Shown piece by piece: positions 9,841 through 21,628 of a stretch of 64,000 nucleotides of DNA. The DNA is from Glutinoglossum americanum (taxonomy: Eukaryota > Ascomycota > Geoglossomycetes > Geoglossales > Geoglossaceae), in the NCBI GenBank assembly GCA_020080175.1, contig JAGHQL010000130.1, forward strand, positions 1-64,000, read 5' to 3'. The number at the start of each line of letters is the position of its first letter. Position 1 is the stretch's first letter. A program made the translations under genes and the position numbers. The notes beneath the pieces are model-generated. The model made no database searches. It saw only the letters and a program-made list of their open reading frames with translations, and had not been told where the DNA came from.

Positions 9841-12444
9841 GGGGTTGTTTGTGACATCCGAGCACATTTGCGTATCTATCCTGTTAGAGGGCGAGTGCGT
9901 ACGTGTACGGCGTCTGGGGCCAGACGATTGTGGGTAGAAATCTTAAAATACACACACCAAAGGGAAAGAAATACGGCGTGAAAAGCTTCTCTCATTATAG
10001 TTACTAGAATCTACCTGAGGGACGTATGTTTGTTTGAAATATGTGCGCCTCCACACCTCTATCCCAGGTCATAAAAGCGAAGATGCAGACCTACCAAAAA
10101 AGCTATTAGAAAAAAAAGCCCGCTATCAGTCACAAAAGGGGACCATGTACCAGCACTTTCCCCAGAAAGATTCCTTAACGTCCTTCCACCCCTCTCCCAG
10201 CACAATTCTCTGCCTCATCCTCCAATGGCCCCTCCCCCGTAACCTCACACCTCCTCATCGCAAACCACTTCGGCACGAGTTCCTCCTCCTCACCTTCCCC
10301 CACCTCTCTGCCTCTCTAGCCGATTCTTCTCGAAGACCGCGAGGCTGTATTCTCCGCCCCCCTTGGCGCGTCAGTCGGGCCGCGGGTACGCGTTGGTGGG
10401 ACCAGACTACCTGCCGGAGGGAGTCAGGGATGGCGTTGGGGGTGGCGGCGAGTGGGGGCAGGTTGAGAGGTTTCTCGGACGAGTGCGGGTAGCTTCGCCA
10501 CACCAAGATGTCTCCCATATCGCACGTAACGTCGTGCTTCCTAGACCGGGCACTGCCTATCCCGACTCTCACCATCAATCCCGAACTAGGTGGGCTTCAA
10601 TCACGAGAGGTTGCCATTCACGCTCTTGGCAGTACCCTAGTCACAGGGCTGCTTCACAGCTATAGCCTGATTAGGAATAACAGGGCGGATGCTATACAGC
10701 TACCGCTCTCCTCGAAAGGACTGGCTGGTCAGGCCATAACACGCCCTTGCCGCGTTCGGGTTGTCCGAAACAGCTAGCGACAAGAGAGGATTAAAGAAGC
10801 AACTGCGGACAAGGTGCATCTTTTCAGGCAGCGCAAGGTGGAGGTAACGGTGAGGTCGCCGCGGATTTCTATGATCCTGGCGTTAAAGAGCCGCAGTGTC
10901 TAGTGTAGTCTTTTTGTCTTTATGTCAGCCTCCAGGAGCTCATAAGCATGCCGAAATAGAATCAATGCTGGAGAGATATCCCACCGGCTCCACCAGATCT
11001 CCGCCCCACTTGTAGATTCTACAGAGATCATCGTATCTAAGCAACCCGCAAGCTTTGATTGCTCGCCGGCATTGCCTTTACCGGACCCTAGCCGCGGGTT
11101 ATTCAGTGGGCGGGTTGCACATGCTAAAACCCAACCCGGCCCTGCCCGCAGCCTAGGCCTGCTATGTAGTACTCAGCGATATCTCAGTAGCTCTTGAAGG
11201 TTTTCCCTCTAAAATGGTGGGGATGAGGCATGTTATGTGCCCATCGGCGTCAAATGACCTGCTTTGCTGAATTCAGCGCAGACAATTCGCAATCTCAGAT
11301 TCTGCTCATTGAGCGTCGTTAGACCGCGCAACAGGCATCTCACCGGCCAGCTAAAACCTGCCGTAACACGGCCTATGGTGGGTTTTGGTTTTTGGCCCGT
11401 CACAGACTGGCAGGCCGGTTACTACTCGAATCGAAGGTCACTTGAAACAAACGAATATGGAAGTCGAGTGCTCTGTGGAGGAATACTGACTGGGTGCTGG
11501 GCGTGTAACAAGTACCTAAAACTACTTGTCGCAGCCCATACTATGCGCTGGCCTGGCGTTAATTCGATTCGGTGGGGTTTGCTAGCTGGGACTTGCAGCC
11601 AACAGGCTTTAAGATCTCCCCACCCCCACGCGCGTCCTTACCAATGCCGCACCCCTGCGCACCCCTGCGCTCATCAGTCTGGGGGATAAAAAGGATGGAA
11701 ACGCCCGTTTTTAATGAGGCAGAGACATAGGTATGGGTGACTTAGGCATACTCACATGTAACTTCGGGCTTTTAGCGTCACGCGTCGATGTTCTCTCCAA
11801 GTGCGTTTTAGTGAGCTTTGTTCGGTCGCTTTGTCATTGTAAATGAACCATTGGAGCAACGGGAGACTGTCTTCGCCCCACGCCATTGTGCACTCTGGTT
11901 GGCTCAGTCGGCTACATATAGTTGCTGCCGTCATCGGTATCGGTTCGCACGCAATTGCCGTGATGAAGGTGGAGAAATTACAGGCATTGAGATGCGTAGT
12001 AGAGTGAAAGAGTGGGAGCAGAGGGAGATGGGGCGATGCGTACCTGCGTCCACTGGCTTAGTGAGACGCGCCCGGCACCTGGTTTCATGTGTTAAATGGA
12101 CTCGCGGGTGGTGCGCGCCGAACTTCGGGAAGAAGAACTTATCGATAAGTCCGATAGTGATATGCTCTAAGCTCTATCGGGCTTACTCGCTTTTTTTTTT
12201 TTTTTTTCAGCAGTTCTATCCCGGGAAACGCTCGTGTGCAGCTATGAGTAACTGGTCAGGATGGGTTTGAAGGTGTGTCCTCTCGCATTTGTACACACAT
12301 ACAACTACCTACATTTCCCCTCTCGAAACTAGAACTTCTCCAACAGTTCCTCGCCCCTTTCTCTGCAACATCCGAGAATCTAAATATTTGGAATCGTAGA
12401 AGCGCTTTGCCAATTCTCTGAGACTTCGCTTTCACAATTAGTCT

Positions 12445-14485
12445 ATGGCTTATACAACCAACGGATATGTCGTAGCTCATGACTCGCACACTACACGAAC
12501 ATGGCAGAGGAACACCGGATCCGGCGGTTGGATTATCCAAAAGTTTGGAGGCACCAGCATCGGTAAATTCGCGGTCAATATTGTTGAGGATATAATAATG
12601 TGAGAGTATTATGACCCTACTTCCTTGAGCCACAATGCTGACGGGCAATCTCTACGTTATAGGGCCAGCTTAAGTCAACGTAAGGTTGTGGCGGTGTGCT
12701 CCGCCAGAAGTCCTTACTCCAAGGCGGAAGGTACAACGAACCGGTGAGTGATGGGTGAGAAATGAGGAAGGATCACCAGGAGTACCATAGCATGGCTGGG
12801 GAGTTTAGGCTGATTGTCCACATGGCGATAGGTTGTTACGAGCAGCTAGAGAGGCGGAGAGACAAGGTTCAAAGAACTACGAGAAAATAGTTTCTGTCAT
12901 CCGCGAGGATCATGTAGCTGCTGCCAGAAGCTGCGCCAGATCGCCAGATGTGATCGAGAGCCTCATACAAGACATTAACGATGAGTGCGATACTTTATCG
13001 GGACTTCTGGGCGCTTTACAGGTTAGGCTCCAATTTGCCATTGGTACTCGTGTCCCTAACAGTTCGTCTCATAGACAGTCGAAGAGGTTACCACTAAATC
13101 CGAGGACAAAATTATCAGCACTGGTGAAAAGCTCAGCTGTCGTTTCATAGCAGCATTGCTGCGGGATCGGGTATGTTATTCATGTTATCTATGTCCTTTA
13201 GTGAAAAGTTTCTGCTCCGTGGGGAAAGCTGACGGTCTGCTTAAGGGGGTGGACTCGGAGTTTGTGGACCTCTCAAAGATTGTACCTTGCAAGGTTCACG
13301 ATGGGCTCAACCAGAGTTTCTACCAAGATATCGCGAGGCTCTTAGCGGATAGAATACATTTATGTGGAGATCGAGTCCCTGTTGTAACCGGTAACTCTCG
13401 ACCATATACTGCGTTTTGTTTCCGAGCTAACAGACCTTTTAGGATACTTCGGGGTTGTTCCAGGAGGGTTGCTCAATAGTATAGGCAGAGGCTATACGGA
13501 CTTGTGTGCCGCCCTTATTGCAGTCGGACTCAAGGCAGATGAGCTTCAGGTGTGGAAGGAGGTCGATGGGATATTTACGGCCGACCCGCGGAAAGTGCCT
13601 ACTGCGCGATTGCTCTCCACCATCACCCCAGCCGAGGCGGCAGAGCTAACATTCTATGGCTCCGAGGTAAGTCCAAGGGAGGCTTTACTGATGATATGGG
13701 GCTCACTCTATAGGTAATCCACCCTTTCACCATGGAACAAGCCATCCGCGCCAGGATACCAATTCGCATTAAGAATGTTATGAACCCTCGGGGCAAGGGG
13801 ACTGTCATATTTCCAGATTCTGCAGCTGAACTGGATAACGCTGTTCCGGGCCATGAACCCAAACTTTTCCGGACAAGGAGTTCTAGCGTTCTGTCGCAGC
13901 ATCAACGACCAAAGCGACCCACGGCCGTCACGATCAAGCGCCAAATACTAGTGATGAATATTCACTCGAACAAGAGATCGCTCTCGCATGGCTTCTTCGC
14001 AAAAATATTTTCAACTCTAGATAAGTGGCGATTGTCGGTTGACCTCATCGCAACTAGCGAAGTACACGTCTCCATGGCGCTTCACTCGGAGTCCGCCTTG
14101 CTGGAAGGCGACATCGATTCGAATCAACTGAAGATTCTTGATCGTGACCTCCATGGCGCCATCGCGGAACTGAGAGAATGTGGAACTGTCGACATCATCC
14201 CCCACATGGCAATATTGAGCCTGGTCGGGAGACAAATGAAGAATATGATCGGTGTCGCTGGTAAAATGTTTTCCACGCTGGGGGAGAACAATGTTAACAT
14301 CGAAATGATATCTCAGGGTAAGTCGGCCTATGGCTTACTCTCTGGAGCGCTGGTACCACTGCGCTCTCGCTAACAAGAGCTGCACAGGTGCTAGTGAAAT
14401 CAACATATCCTGCGTCATCGAGGAGCGAGATGCTGATAGAGCCATCAATATTCTGCATACAAATCTTTTTCAGTTTTTGGAGTGA
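12445..14485 (+). CDS. HOM3: Aspartate kinase
   Basis: Eight exons: 12445-12599, 12663-12743, 12832-13021, 13075-13170, 13246-13390, 13443-13666, 13714-14317, 14388-14485 (1593 nt, 530 aa; yeast Hom3 is 527). It phosphorylates L-aspartate, the first step toward threonine, methionine and homoserine. The kinase begins WIIQKFGGTSIGKF (nucleotide-binding KFGGTS), continues VCSARSPYSKAEGTTNR, and has the substrate/ATP segment GRGYTDLCAALIAVGLKADELQVWKEVDG and DGIFTADPRKVP. The C-terminal half has the two ACT regulatory modules (NIHSNKRSLSHGF; MIGVAGKMFSTLGENNVNIEMISQ), so threonine feedback control is likely. Every junction restores family sequence and phase. The first ATG, with a 26-residue leader before the conserved core, is the only suitable start. 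Convergent with BDP1. Confidence 0.95.
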
Positions 14486-14968
14486 GAATTTTCAAATTCT
14501 ACAATGGCACTGCCTGGTCATTATCTCTTTTGCATTGTGCTTCCTCTTCCCATCTGCATTTATTCGGAGCATGGACGATGAATCCAGGTCACATATTTGG
14601 GTTGGTAAGAAGCGTGCCTCGGTTTTTGAATTATAGGTATATTGCTTTCGACGGAACGCTCAACCAGCTTGTTTATCAGTTAGGAGTGAAGAAGGTTTAG
14701 CCTTCCCGAAGACGAAATGAGCATTCTTATGAATCCTTATGTGTGAGGGAGCTCGTATGCCGCAACAAGGTTACAGCGCTGTGAAAACAGCCGGTTTCCA
14801 GTGCGTGAGGCCACGGCGGGTGCAACACAGAAGAACCTCGCACGGCTTAGAAAGTTCCCCGGAAGATCCCCTCTCGTAGCCAGTACCTAATTGCGTTCCG
14901 GATAGAGATATTGCCCTAGCGCGCTAAAAGAGGTGACGCCTGTCCTTGGCCCCCCAAAGGAAACACTA

Positions 14969-16946
14969 TCACCCATCAATTGTGCCCACGATTTCCACCT
15001 CTTCTCCCCCACCGTTTATGCTGTGCAGGTTCTTCCTTCTCTTATCAGCAGCCCTCTTCCCTCTTTTACCAGCTCCTAGTCCACTCTGCGCTTGATTTTC
15101 CTTCGCCGATGAGTTTCCTCCAGCCCCGTCAGCAATGGCGTCCGTTGTAGTAGCTTGTGTCTGGCGAATAGTCTCCTGGAGAGCTTCCTGTTGCCGCTTC
15201 TGCTCTGCCACATGTGCGGCAGCCTCCTCTTCAAGCTCCCGCGCAAAAGCCTCCGGGTCCTGGTACTCGGTCATCGTGATCTCTGAGAATTCTACAATAT
15301 CCATGGATTGCCTTGGCCCCGTTAACGCTTCGGTGACTCTCTTGGGGTCGGTCCTCTCCTCTTTGTTAAACTTTAGCTTAATCTGTCTCCTACTTCTGCC
15401 TGGGAACATCTTGCTGATCATTCCAAAATCTGTGCCAAACATGCGCAGCCCTTTATAGAAGCGTTCTGTAGATTCTTCATCCCAAGGCTCGGTCTTCTCC
15501 CTTTTACTCCATGTACCGGCGTTGACTGGCCGAGTCAAAGTACTCTCTTCTACTTGCTCCATAGGTTCTGCGTAAGCAGCTGCATTTGCATGTCTATCAA
15601 CTTGAAGAGATGTCTCGTCAAGAACGAGCTTCCCATTCACCAGCCTCATTCGAGGTGCTGAAATCTGACCTTGCTCTGCAGCTTCTCGTTCCCTCCCCAG
15701 TCTCTCTAGTCGTTGGTCAACCGTCTCTGGGGGTGGCGGTCGCCCGTTTTCCCGCACTTCTCTACGTTCCCGCTGTTTACGGGTCGTTTCTGCTCCATCC
15801 ATCTTCTCTATTTCCTTGGACCGTTCCGACCTTTTGCCGGTACGTGTATCTTTGCAGAGGTCAGACATCTTGACTAGGGAGGATGTTATTTCGATGTTCT
15901 CCGCATCCTCAGGCGTTTTCCCGCGTGCCCTTTTCTGACGACTCTCTGAGCGACTTTTCCTCCTTGGCGAAGCACGCCCTCCATCGCTAGTAGCACCAGC
16001 ACCTATGCTGTCTTTAGCTCTTGCTCTGCCTTTTCGTTTTTGAGCTGGCGCTTTATCTGCCCGCTTGGCACCAATTTGGGGTTTCCCCACTGTCGCTGCC
16101 GTCTTCCGTCTACTCTTTACCACAGCCGCCCTCCCATGGATGCTCTTTCTAGTCAGCGGTTGTTCGTCTGCAGGAATTTCTGGCCCCATATCTCTTTCAA
16201 CGGTTGGTATCAGTGTGCTGTTATTCTCAGACAAGCCGGCTGTTAACGATGTGTCCTTTGGATTTTGTACCCGATCGAATTTGCGTCGCTTGCTGGGCGG
16301 CTGATATAGACGCTCCTCCCCTGGACTAGAGGCAGGCTCCAGTGTCGTTGTATCTTCCATTATTGCTGACAAGGAATCTCGAGCTGCAGCTAGTCTGGAT
16401 GGCGACCTAGTAATGGGCGTTGTCTTCGCTCTAACAGCGGTAATATCTTGAACTCCCCTAACCGTATATACGGATTCTTGGGCCGGCGTCTCCTGTGCGC
16501 CCGAAGATGAGTCATCAAGACGACTTGTCAGTTCCTTAGTTACACCTTTTCCGGATACAAATATTATAGGGACCCCGTTAGAAGTTGTGGCCGGTTGTAT
16601 CTCTCCAGCTGTGGAAGGTCTCGGGAATAGGTGACTACTCGGGGGGCGAGATTCCGCATGGTTTGGGGCTGCACGACCAAGGATTGACGCCGGGGAATTG
16701 TACTGTGTAGGTCGAGTTCCGGCCGGGGCCGGAGTCTGTAAGGAGTCCCGCCTCTCGGCGCTTGTCCTTGCAGCTGACTGCTCGGATGCAGTTGTGCCTG
16801 CGACGGCGGTCGGTCGACGACGTTGGATCTGGACTTTGGGCGCGATCTTCTTATTCGACTTGTCTGTTGTCACGTTAGTGAGATGAGAAATGGAGCAGTG
16901 GAGCTGCAGTGGACATACTAATTGCAGAGCTGCCAAAGGCAGACAT
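14969..16946 (-). CDS. BDP1: TFIIIB subunit Bdp1 (B'')
   Basis: Two-exon model: 16946-16919 (28 nt) and 16863-14969, 640 aa. Bdp1 joins TBP and Brf1 in TFIIIB to start RNA polymerase III transcription in the nucleus. The diagnostic part is the extended SANT/Myb domain in the C-terminal third: TWSKREKTEPWDEESTERF, then YKGLRMFGTDFGMISKMFPG and RSRRQIKLKFNKEER. The rest is low-complexity, Arg/Lys/Ser-rich and probably disordered, with a nuclear-localisation-like C-terminus (GKRGKRAADKRRKN). The frame is open to an ATG at 17140, but that gives an unrelated 92-residue leader. Splicing the 28-nt exon gives MSAFGSSAINKSNKKIAPKV, which fits the family start (M-S-x-F ... NKS-K-APK), so the short exon is preferred. 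Its start codon lies 467 bp from the divergent BRE1 start. Confidence 0.9.
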
Positions 16947-17413
16947 GGCCAGGGGTTGGATATGCCGTGAATGTTGTTGGTGGTGCGGAGGCTGACGATG
17001 ACTTGAATGCTCTTATCGATTGCGCCGTTGCTGTACGGCACAATTGGTGTGGAGATGGCTTGGCAGCTTTCTGCAACTGCAATTTGGCCTGACCCGATTC
17101 GCATGGCGTTTCGTGCCGGACTGTGCGTATATCTGGTCACTGATGAATAAAGGAGAGCGACACAGGCGAGAAACTCGAAATCTCATGGGTCTTGGATCTT
17201 CACTTTAAAACCCACGGCTTGTTCTCGCATGATTTACCTTCACTCCGCAAAATAACCCGCACTTACAAGATTCACTCCTCTTAGTCACATCAGTGCATAT
17301 TCTGGGTGGCGTAGACTGTTTTAGCTACCTGAAAAGTCAACAGACAGCCGGCTCTGATGACATTAGCAGAGCCCCGTACTGCTGTCGACCTTCCGTCTCG
17401 GGGTCCCGTTAAG

Positions 17414-19961
17414 ATGGATGACAGAAAGAGACCAGCAACTTGTGACACCGATGATGCAGCCCATCCTCCAAAGAGGCAAGCTACTGCTACCAATGGCGGA
17501 AAGGTGCTGCATCGTGATGATGGGATGCCGTTCAAGGAAGATCTCGAGGTTGGTGACATCAAGCCCTTCTTTTCTTTCGCAAAATGTATACCAATAACAA
17601 ACCAAGTCAAAGTATCAAAATATTGGGTAGACATACAGGAGCTGACGAAACATGTTTGAATCATTACAGCAATATCAGAAGGAGGCCATATGGCGTCAAA
17701 TGCAGGAGTATAAACGTGAGAAGAACACCCTCGAGGACCGGCTTAGCGAGATGAAGAAGCGCTCAGTCTTCCATGATGACCACCTACGAATCATCGATGC
17801 CTGGTGGAAACAGGTTAGTACCTCCGTCGCCCTCCCGTTCTAAGTGGCAGGTTTACAGGGTTGACACGTCTTTGTTAAAGTTGCTGGATGAGGTAAAACT
17901 TCTGGCCGGCGACATAGAAAACCTTGGTTCGGAATACCAGAATGGCAGTAAGATATTTTGCCCAACGCTATTGCATCTTGCACCATCTCGCTTACACTTG
18001 CTTTCGATGCCTCAGCAGATCGAAGCTCGTTCCCATCGGAACTACTCTTCGCTAACAACGAGAAATTTGAGAACCACCTTGAATCTCGCTCTAAGGACAT
18101 TAAGTCAACGATTTCACGACTATTCGAGAACTTTTCCAAATTTACTCCAGATGTGAAAGACTTGCAAGCTCGTATCTCGAAGTTGCTTGCCTCCGAGAAG
18201 GCACATGTCACGGAACTCGATCGAGTCCGCGCCGAAAAAGAACAGCTGGAAGAGCGGCTAGAGAATGCATCACTACGCTACATGGTGGCTGAGAAGAAAC
18301 TTGATCGAGCTAAGAGCCAATCTGTGGCCAAGCTGGAGAGACAGGCCATTTTCGCGGGCGGTAATGAAGCCGGGGGAGAAGGTTCGAACAAGGTTAAGGT
18401 AGAAGCCTCTGACGCTGTTAATGGTGTGGCCGGTCATGGAGATGTGAACGCAGATGCCGATGCTGGACAAAAAGAGACTATTGCAGTAACGGTCAAGCAG
18501 AAAGAACAGCTCGAGAAACTGGAATCGGAAAATGAGAAGCTAACGGGAATGATTACTACGATGAACGCTAGGGTATGTAACTGCTCACTATGTTCATTAC
18601 CATTTTTCACCCCGGACATACTTTATTGGGCATGATCTCACGAATAGTGCAGCTGTCTCGCTTGTCGGATGACGAAGTTGCTCGAAGTGATATTTTTAAG
18701 CATCTGAAGTCACAACATGAGGGTGTCATCACTCGAATTAACCACTTGGAGGCTACTAATGTGCAACTCCGGGAAGAAGCGGAAAAGCTACAGGCAGAAC
18801 GTACTGCATATCGAACACAAATCGATACTGAGTCGCAAACCGCCATCGGAGAAATGGAAAGCCAATTAGCCCGCGCGGAGACTGACCTTGCGAGAATACG
18901 AACTGCCCGAGATGAATTAGCTGCGGATGTATCCATCCGAAGGGCCTCACAGGATCAAGAACAAATCGCCTCAGATCAGATTAAAGAGCTAGCAGCCGTC
19001 GGGGAAAATCGAATCGCGGTTTTGGAATCTGAAATTGAACGTTTGCGCATTCAGTTAGGCCAGTCAGATTCTGCAGACTCAAGAGTGGATTTGGATATGC
19101 TCGGTATTGATGAACTGAAACGCAAATATGAGTCCCTTGAAAAGGAGTACTCTATGCTTACTCAGGAATTGCCATCAATGGGCGTAGCATACAAGAAAGC
19201 TCAAGCCTTGGCTACAAAGAAGGTCATGGATTTCTCAGCGCTAGAGGAAAAGGTAGCAAGATTACTGGCGGACAAGTCCAAGGCGGACCAAAAGTATTTC
19301 GCAGCCATGAAAGCCAAGGATGCCCGGGAAAACGAAATCCGCGCGTTGAAGCTTCAGAACTCCAAGAGTTCTGAAATAGTAGCACAACTGAAGGATGCAG
19401 AAAGAGCGCATGTTTCTCTGATTGCGAACCTGGAGAAGCAACTTACCGAGACTAAGGCCTTTTATACATCGCTCTCAACCGCGAATAGGTCATTACAACA
19501 ACGGACGAAAGAAGACGGCGTTACCATCGAGGGCTTTAAGTCCCAAGTTAGCGAGTTAACAACCTCACTCAAAGCTAAAGACGCAACCCTAAGCTCAGTC
19601 TCCAAAGCCTGTCGGTCTACGGAAATAGAGATAGAGAAACTTCGTACACGCCTTGAGGAAACTAAGAAGAATGTTGACGTATGGAAAGGTAGAAGTATGG
19701 GGAAGGAGAACGGAGAATATGAAATGTTGAGGGTATGCAAGTCTTGACCGAATTTTGAATTGATATCATGCTAACTTCCACTTCCAGGCTCTGGCTCTTT
19801 GCAATGTATGCCGGTCTCGCTTCAAGAATACGGTGATTAAGAGCTGTGGTCATGTTTTCTGCAAGGAATGCGTAGATGAGCGAATCAGCTCACGCTCTAG
19901 GAAGTGCCCGACGTGCGGCAAGAGCTTTCCTACCAATGATTATATGGCGGTTCATATGTAG
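17414..19961 (+). CDS. BRE1: E3 ubiquitin ligase Bre1 (histone H2B)
   Basis: Six exons: 17414-17548, 17670-17813, 17881-17947, 18016-18572, 18653-19732, 19788-19961 (2157 nt, 718 aa). With Rad6 it monoubiquitinates H2B, a mark coupled to transcription elongation and H3K4 methylation. The N-terminus [22 protein letters not shown] and the segment [27 protein letters not shown] are family signatures. Long coiled coils fill residues about 150-640. The C-terminal C3HC4 RING is complete: [18 protein letters not shown]. The last intron has a clear branch site (GCTAAC) before CTTCCAG. The intron before exon 3 ends in AAAG rather than CAG; an in-frame alternative would insert 12 residues ([12 protein letters not shown] type). 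Start 17414 is chosen because the upstream in-frame codons do not match homologues. Confidence 0.94.
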
Positions 19962-20550
19962 GAGAGACTGTCTTGTACCACTACTTCCTCATAACGGCTG
20001 GACCTTATATGGAATCATGCCCGCCGGTTCATGACCTGATGTTTTCCAAGCCAGCATTCTCCATCTTTGTCTATGATCTGCGATTCTTTGCTCTGGAGTT
20101 GGCTAGCTGGGTCAGCAGCGTTGACACTTCCGTCACCCCTGACTAAACGGCTTTTGAAGTGGTTCTGGCTCTTCTCTTCTATTTTCCTTGATCGTCTCGC
20201 TTTCTCCCAAAAACAGGTTACCAATCGGCGGCCGGAAAATCCTGTAGTTGTTCTAAAGCTGCGTTACTCTCCTATTTGGATGGAGTTTGTTCAGCATTGG
20301 TCAATCTGGCGCTGCCAATACAATGGATTATTGTCTATGCCAACGCTAGATACAGCTCCTACCTTGAACGAGTAGAGAAAAAATAGGGCACGTAAACATT
20401 GGATACAAGGGACGGTTATTGTCCGGAAGTCTTATATTCGGCAGGGACAGGTATTTGAGATATAGTGGTGTCGCTTGCAAAAGCACGGCAGCTGCCGTCT
20501 AGCATGATAACATAACTGTTGGCAAGACCACAAGCCTGCAAGGTGCAGCA
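19962..20550. other. Intergenic between BRE1 and BMT5
   Basis: About 590 bp containing the BRE1 3' region and BMT5 promoter. Open frames at 20015-20375 on both strands are unrecognised. No motif is evident. Confidence 0.6.
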
Positions 20551-21527
20551 ATGGGGCGAAACAAGAGACGGAAGCTCCAAAAGATCCAGGGCTCTAAAAC
20601 AGGATCTACCTCCAAAGCCCCCGCAAGGCCAATTCCTCAGCAGAAGAAAAATCAGAGATCACTCCAAGATGTTAAAACCGCTCTACCTTTCGAACCAGAG
20701 GACGATATCCTGCTCGTCGGGGAAGGTCAGACTCGGCCGTTCCCTTACGACCACGCCCTATCACAATTGCTAACAACCCAGTCCGTCCGCAGGCGACTTC
20801 TCATTCTCTCGTTCGCTCGCCGAACACCATGGGTTCTGCGCCCTGACCGCCACGAGCTTCGACGCAGAGGATTCCTTATTCCTCAAATACCCACAGGCGC
20901 GCCAGAACGTCGAGTATCTCGTCGAAGAAACGCAGCAGAGAGTGCTCTATGGCGTTGATGCTACGAGGCTTGCGGCTTGCAGGGCGCTGGGAAGGGCCGC
21001 CGCGTTCGATCGGGTGGTGTTCAACTTCCCGCACGTGGGTGGGAAGTCGAAGGACGTGAATCGGCAGGTCAGGTATAACCAAGGTTGGTCTCTAGAATTG
21101 TCTGTCTCTTTTAGGCGGCCTCTCCGAGGAGAGGCGCGTGTATGTTGGAGATGGGCTTATTTTAGATGCGATAGAACTACTGGTCGGGTTCTTTAAGGCA
21201 GCAATCCCGCTGCTCAAAAAACCCGAGGGTGCAATCGTGCTTACGGTTTTCGAGGGCGAACCATATACGCTGTGGAACATCAAGGACCTCGCTCGGCATG
21301 TGGGACTCAGGGTCGGACGCAGCTTCAAATTCCAGAGCGAGATGTATCCAGGATATAAACACGCGCGAACGTTGGGGAATATAGAAGGAGGAAGGGGTTG
21401 GAAGGGTGAAACGAGGAGCGCCAGGACGTACATTTTTGAGATAAATGATGGTCAAGGGGCACAACAGGTTAATAGTTCAAAAAGAAAGAGAACAGGCGGG
21501 GAGAGTGATTCAGAGGGCGAAGATTGA
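20551..21527 (+). CDS. BMT5: 25S rRNA (uridine-N3) methyltransferase, BMT5-like
   Basis: Three exons: 20551-20725, 20793-21083, 21175-21527 (819 nt, 272 aa). DUF2431 family; yeast Bmt5 methylates N3 of a uridine in 25S rRNA in the nucleolus, using SAM. The basic N-terminus (MGRNKRRKLQKIQGSKTGS) suits nucleolar targeting. The SAM-binding start is DDILLVGEG|DFSFSRSLAEHHG across the first intron. The signature FDRVVFNFPHVGGKSKDVNRQ is followed across intron 2 by ELLVGFFKAAIPLLKKPEG and VLTVFEGEPYTLWNIKDLA. The C-terminus is acidic and basic (KRKRTGGESDSEGED). The intron 2 acceptor (GCGATAG at 21174) is needed to restore NQELLVGFF. Convergent with GID9, 101 bp away. Confidence 0.92.
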
Positions 21528-21628
21528 AGTTTGTTGGTTATATTGTTGGTTATATAGTGGAGATCCTAACAACAGCCGCCTAGCAACGCCGTGCCGATAA
21601 ATGCAAGGTACAAAACGAGATCCCTCTT

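Larger units (their letters stand above)
8481..12444. other. Long gene-poor stretch
   Basis: About 4 kb without a gene I can support. Open frames at 9194-9474, 9607-9981, 10034-10777, 11264-11689 and 11818-12270 are short, often open on both strands and match nothing known to me. The 10150-10780 part is GC- and C-rich and may be a decayed coding region, but no frame stays readable as a family. It contains a hairpin (9318-9338), a purine microsatellite (9801-9840) and a T17 run (12191-12207). Confidence 0.5.

Noticed and set aside
16947-17140. N-terminal extension of BDP1 to an ATG at 17140
   Set aside because: The extra residues do not resemble Bdp1, and a 28-nt exon with a consensus intron restores the family N-terminus.
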